Position numbers and translations under genes: made by a program. A stretch of DNA of 8,548 nt, taken from positions 1 through 8,548 of the forward strand of contig JARLHB010000306.1 in assembly GCA_031292465.1 (NCBI GenBank), given 5' to 3'. This DNA is from Ignavibacteriaceae bacterium. GTDB taxonomy: Bacteria; Bacteroidota; Ignavibacteria; Ignavibacteriales; Ignavibacteriaceae. This document shows positions 5,815 through 8,548 of this stretch, piece after piece. Every line of letters starts with the position of its first letter. Position 1 is the stretch's first letter. The notes under the pieces were generated by a model, which saw only the letters and a list, made by a program, of their open reading frames with translations, did not search any database and was not told the DNA's origin.

Positions 5815-6378
5815 TTAACTCTGTTCAGTCATTTCAAAATTATTTGGGTTGTAGCCCTGCTTACGTAAAATATAAAATATATTATTTAAATCTTCCTTAG
5901 ATAATTTTGATGTCCTGCTTAATATCCATCCGTATTTTCTATCAGGACTTCCGACAATAGCATACCTGTAATCTTTATCCAGACCGATTATCCAATAATC
6001 GCCCCAGAATAAGGATATTCCCAATATCCTGACAAAACTTACTTTTAACTTTGAGTATGTTTTTGCATCTTCAACTTTTGCAATACCTTTTGCTTCGTTT
6101 ACGGAACCGTCGCTTCCAACGCATCTGTTTATTACGTCAATTTTCCCATCGTCCCTTAACTTATAAGTTGCGGTGGTATTACTGGCGCAGTTCTTCTGAA
6201 AGCGGTTGGGGATTTTAGCAATTTCATACCATACACCGGTATATTTCTGCAAGTCGACATAACTGACTGTTACAGGCTCGCCTTTGCCGGGATCAGTACT
6301 TTGGCCTTTTGCTGCTGCATTCATTAATAAAAATACTAAGGCCGGACTGATGAATTGAATAAAAATAAACGCTCTCAT
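5815..6378 (-). CDS. blc: Blc-type bacterial lipocalin
   Basis: This is a 187-residue lipocalin, a single eight-stranded beta-barrel that binds a hydrophobic ligand (fatty acids or lysophospholipids in studied Blc proteins). The hallmark GxW motif is in YTGVWYEIAKIPNRFQKNC (residues 46-64). Further Blc features are the TATYKLRDDGKIDVINRC strand pair (69-86), WGDYWIIGLD (125-134) and the block YRYAIVGSPDRKYGWILSRT (137-156), followed by the C-terminal helix. Residues 1-25 are a signal peptide (FIQFISPALVFLLMNAAAKG). There is no lipobox Cys, unlike E. coli Blc, which is an outer-membrane lipoprotein, so this one is probably soluble in the periplasm or secreted. Cys64 and Cys86 could form a disulphide. 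The start at ATG 6378 has AAGGGAA 6 nt upstream. It is convergent with the outer-membrane gene and is separated from the peptidase by a terminator, so it should have its own promoter. Confidence 0.93.
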   Translation of the reverse strand: MRAFIFIQFISPALVFLLMNAAAKGQSTDPGKGEPVTVSYVDLQKYTGVWYEIAKIPNRFQKNCASNTTATYKLRDDGKIDVINRCVGSDGSVNEAKGIAKVEDAKTYSKLKVSFVRILGISLFWGDYWIIGLDKDYRYAIVGSPDRKYGWILSRTSKLSKEDLNNIFYILRKQGYNPNNFEMTEQS

Positions 6379-6526
6379 TTTGTTTCCCTTTTCATAATAA
6401 TATTTTAATTACCCAATTTATACTAAAATATAATCTTTAATAGAGATTATTATAGTGATATGTCTCATCAAATAAAGATTGTACTTAAAACGAAGTAAAC
6501 ATTTACGGCTGATTATTAATAATAAA

Positions 6527-6549
6527 AAAGCGATTCAAAGAATCGCTTT
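6527..6549 (-). terminator. Intrinsic terminator of the prolyl oligopeptidase gene
   Basis: A perfect 10-bp stem (AAAGCGATTC/GAATCGCTTT) with a 3-nt loop lies 32 nt after the peptidase stop. On the minus strand it runs into TTTTTTATTATT (6529-6518). The plus-strand side is less T-rich, so minus-strand termination is the main role. Confidence 0.85.
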
Positions 6550-6581
6550 ATAAAATATTACCGATATGTTTTTAATGTTAT

Positions 6582-8548
6582 TTAATAAATTGTTTTTACC
6601 GCAAGATTCTTAAATATAAACGCCCATATATCCGCCTGTTCTTCAATTGTTTTTGATGTAGGCTTACCGGCTCCGTGCCCGGCACGCGATTCAATTCTTA
6701 TAATTACAGGATTGCTGCCTTTGTATTTATCCTGCATGGTTGCAATATATTTAAATGAATGAGCCGGTACCACCCGGTCGTCATGGTCGGCAGTTGTAAC
6801 AAGTATAGCGGGATACTTAACTCCCGACTTAATATTATGTATCGGAGAGTATTTATACAAATAAGTAAATTGTGCTGAATCATTACTTGAACCATATTCA
6901 TTTGCCCATGCCCATCCGATAGTAAATTTATGGTACCTTAGCATATCCATAACTCCAACCTGAGGAATTGCGACTTTAAATAAGTCCGGCCGCTGGTTTG
7001 TAACAGCACCGATTAAAAGTCCGCCGTTTGAAGCGCCATTGATTGCAAGCTTATTAGGCGATGTATATTTGTTTTTAATCAGGTATTCGGCAGCGTAAAT
7101 AAAATCATCAAACACATTCTGTTTTTTATCAAGCATACCTGCCTTATGCCAATCCTCGCCGTACTCGCTTCCCCCGCGAATGTTTGCAATTGCAAGCACT
7201 CCTCCGTTTTCAAGCAGTATAAGTCTTGATATGCTGAATGCCGGATTAATGCTTATATCAAAACCGCCGTATCCATAAAGAAACGCAGGATTTTTACCGT
7301 CTAATTTTAAATCCTTCTTGTGGACAATAAACATTGGAACTTTTGTTCCGTCTTTGCTTTTATAAAACACCTGTTCGGTTGTATAATTGCTAAAATCAAA
7401 ATCTATTTCCGGCTTGTATAATACAGATGAAGATTTGGTTTCTATATCATATTTGTAAATTGTGGTCGGAAAAGTAAATGAAGTGAAGGCATAAAAAGCA
7501 GTTTTATCTTCCGGCCTTCCGCTGAAACCGCCTACGGTTCCAATACCGGGAAGTTGAATCTCTTCTTCCGATTTGCCATTTAAATCATAAATATAATCAT
7601 GGCTGCATGCATCTCTGGTATATTCTGCAAATAACCTGTCGCCTATTATAGCTGCAGACTGCAATACATTCTCTTTTTCAGGCAGGATTGTTTCCCAATT
7701 GTTTTCTTCGGGATTTTTAGGATCAATCAGCACAAGTTTATACATTGGAGCGCTTTTGTCAGTCTGAACCAAAAGTTTACTCCCGATATTCTCAATAACC
7801 GAGTAGTTATTGTTAAAGTTATCAACTATTTTAATAAAGCCTGAACCTGTATCCTGAAGGTCTTTAACATAAAGCGCATTATTGCTTGTTCCTGTTGACA
7901 TATACAATACTAAAAATCTTTCATCATCGGTTGTCTGTGCGCCAATAGTAAGTTTAGGGGCTGTGCTGTCTTCATAAATTAAGCTGTCCCGGCTTTGGTC
8001 ATCACCGATTTTATGATAATATACTTTGTGAAATTCATTGCTGGAAACAAGTTCTTTCCCTTTTGCAGGCTCCGGGTAGCGGCTGTAAAAAAATCCGTTT
8101 TTATACCAAGCCATTCCTGAAAACTTTATCCATTTCAGGTTATCGCTAAGTTTTTGTTTTGTGGAAACATCCATAACGGAGAATTCATTCCAGTCTGAGC
8201 CGCCGGATGCGGTGCCGTAAGCAAAATATTTTCCGTCTTTGGATACAGAGTAAGTCGATAGTGAAACAGTTCCATCGGAAGATAATTTATTAGGGTCTAA
8301 GAAAAGTTCCGGCTTGGCATTCAGGTCGTCCTGAATATACAATACACTTTGATTCTGCAGGCCGTCATTCTTAAATACAAAATAATGCGAGCCTCCCTTG
8401 AATGGCGCAGAATATTTAGGATAGTTCCAGAGCTTTTCAAGGCGGCCCTTTATCTTATTTCTGAAAGGTATTTTGTCCAGATAACCTGATGTAACTTTGT
8501 TCTCTTGTTTTACCCATTCTTTTACCGCTTCTGCAGTATCGTTTTCAA
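6582..8548 (-). CDS. Prolyl oligopeptidase (S9A), N-terminus cut by window edge
   Basis: This serine peptidase cleaves short peptides after proline. The frame is open from the right edge and 654 codons are visible; S9A enzymes are usually about 690-720 residues, so perhaps 40-60 residues, including any signal peptide, lie outside. The visible start, ENDTAEAVKEWVKQEN then KIPFRNKI, is the typical N-terminal region. A seven-bladed beta-propeller follows (to about residue 400), then the alpha/beta-hydrolase domain beginning near KDGTKVPMFIVHKK. The triad is intact in visible numbering: Ser506 in NGASNGGLL (GGSNGG-like), Asp589 in ADHDDRVVP, and His624 in RAGHGAGKP. The substrate-pocket WAWANEYG and the Arg of DDRVVP are also present. 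TTG 8342 is internal, not a real start. Location (cytosol or periplasm) cannot be decided without the N-terminus. An intrinsic terminator follows at 6527-6549. Confidence 0.97.
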   Translation of the reverse strand, partial: ENDTAEAVKEWVKQENKVTSGYLDKIPFRNKIKGRLEKLWNYPKYSAPFKGGSHYFVFKNDGLQNQSVLYIQDDLNAKPELFLDPNKLSSDGTVSLSTYSVSKDGKYFAYGTASGGSDWNEFSVMDVSTKQKLSDNLKWIKFSGMAWYKNGFFYSRYPEPAKGKELVSSNEFHKVYYHKIGDDQSRDSLIYEDSTAPKLTIGAQTTDDERFLVLYMSTGTSNNALYVKDLQDTGSGFIKIVDNFNNNYSVIENIGSKLLVQTDKSAPMYKLVLIDPKNPEENNWETILPEKENVLQSAAIIGDRLFAEYTRDACSHDYIYDLNGKSEEEIQLPGIGTVGGFSGRPEDKTAFYAFTSFTFPTTIYKYDIETKSSSVLYKPEIDFDFSNYTTEQVFYKSKDGTKVPMFIVHKKDLKLDGKNPAFLYGYGGFDISINPAFSISRLILLENGGVLAIANIRGGSEYGEDWHKAGMLDKKQNVFDDFIYAAEYLIKNKYTSPNKLAINGASNGGLLIGAVTNQRPDLFKVAIPQVGVMDMLRYHKFTIGWAWANEYGSSNDSAQFTYLYKYSPIHNIKSGVKYPAILVTTADHDDRVVPAHSFKYIATMQDKYKGSNPVIIRIESRAGHGAGKPTSKTIEEQADIWAFIFKNLAVKTIY

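Overview
The window looks like chromosomal DNA from the Bacteroidota/Chlorobiota side of the tree, most likely an Ignavibacteria-like bacterium. The basis is AT-rich DNA, a Bacteroidetes-type ValRS, signal peptides ending in Phe-Ala-Gln, a secreted YCF48/BNR-type repeat protein and a prolyl oligopeptidase. This placement is inference from family resemblance; there is no rRNA gene.

Layout. Positions 1-975 (minus strand) hold a two-gene unit: a small membrane-anchored protein, apparently frameshifted in an A8 run, and 2 nt after it a secreted protein made of 41-residue YCF48/BNR-like repeats that runs off the left edge. Positions 976-1897 are a mostly gene-poor stretch with several inverted repeats, including a 68-nt imperfect hairpin, and two tiny overlapping minus-strand ORFs that may be gene debris. 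Positions 1898-5056 (plus strand) carry valS and, 36 nt later, a DinB-family protein, probably co-transcribed. Positions 5179-5750 (plus) carry a small predicted outer-membrane beta-barrel protein behind a very good sigma-54 promoter match. A strong hairpin at 5763-5794 separates it from a convergent Blc-type lipocalin (5815-6378, minus). Positions 6582-8548 (minus) hold a prolyl oligopeptidase with its catalytic triad intact, cut at its N-terminus by the right edge and followed by an intrinsic terminator at 6527-6549.

How the genes work together. Apart from valS-dinB and the minus-strand pair at 1-975, the genes look like independent transcription units. Translation (ValRS) is the core function. 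The OMP, the lipocalin and the YCF48-like protein are envelope or secreted proteins. I found no CRISPR array, tRNA, rRNA, integrase or recognisable transposase. The least ordinary parts are the left 1.9 kb (repeat protein, its frameshifted partner and the structured gene-poor stretch) and the sigma-54 promoter.
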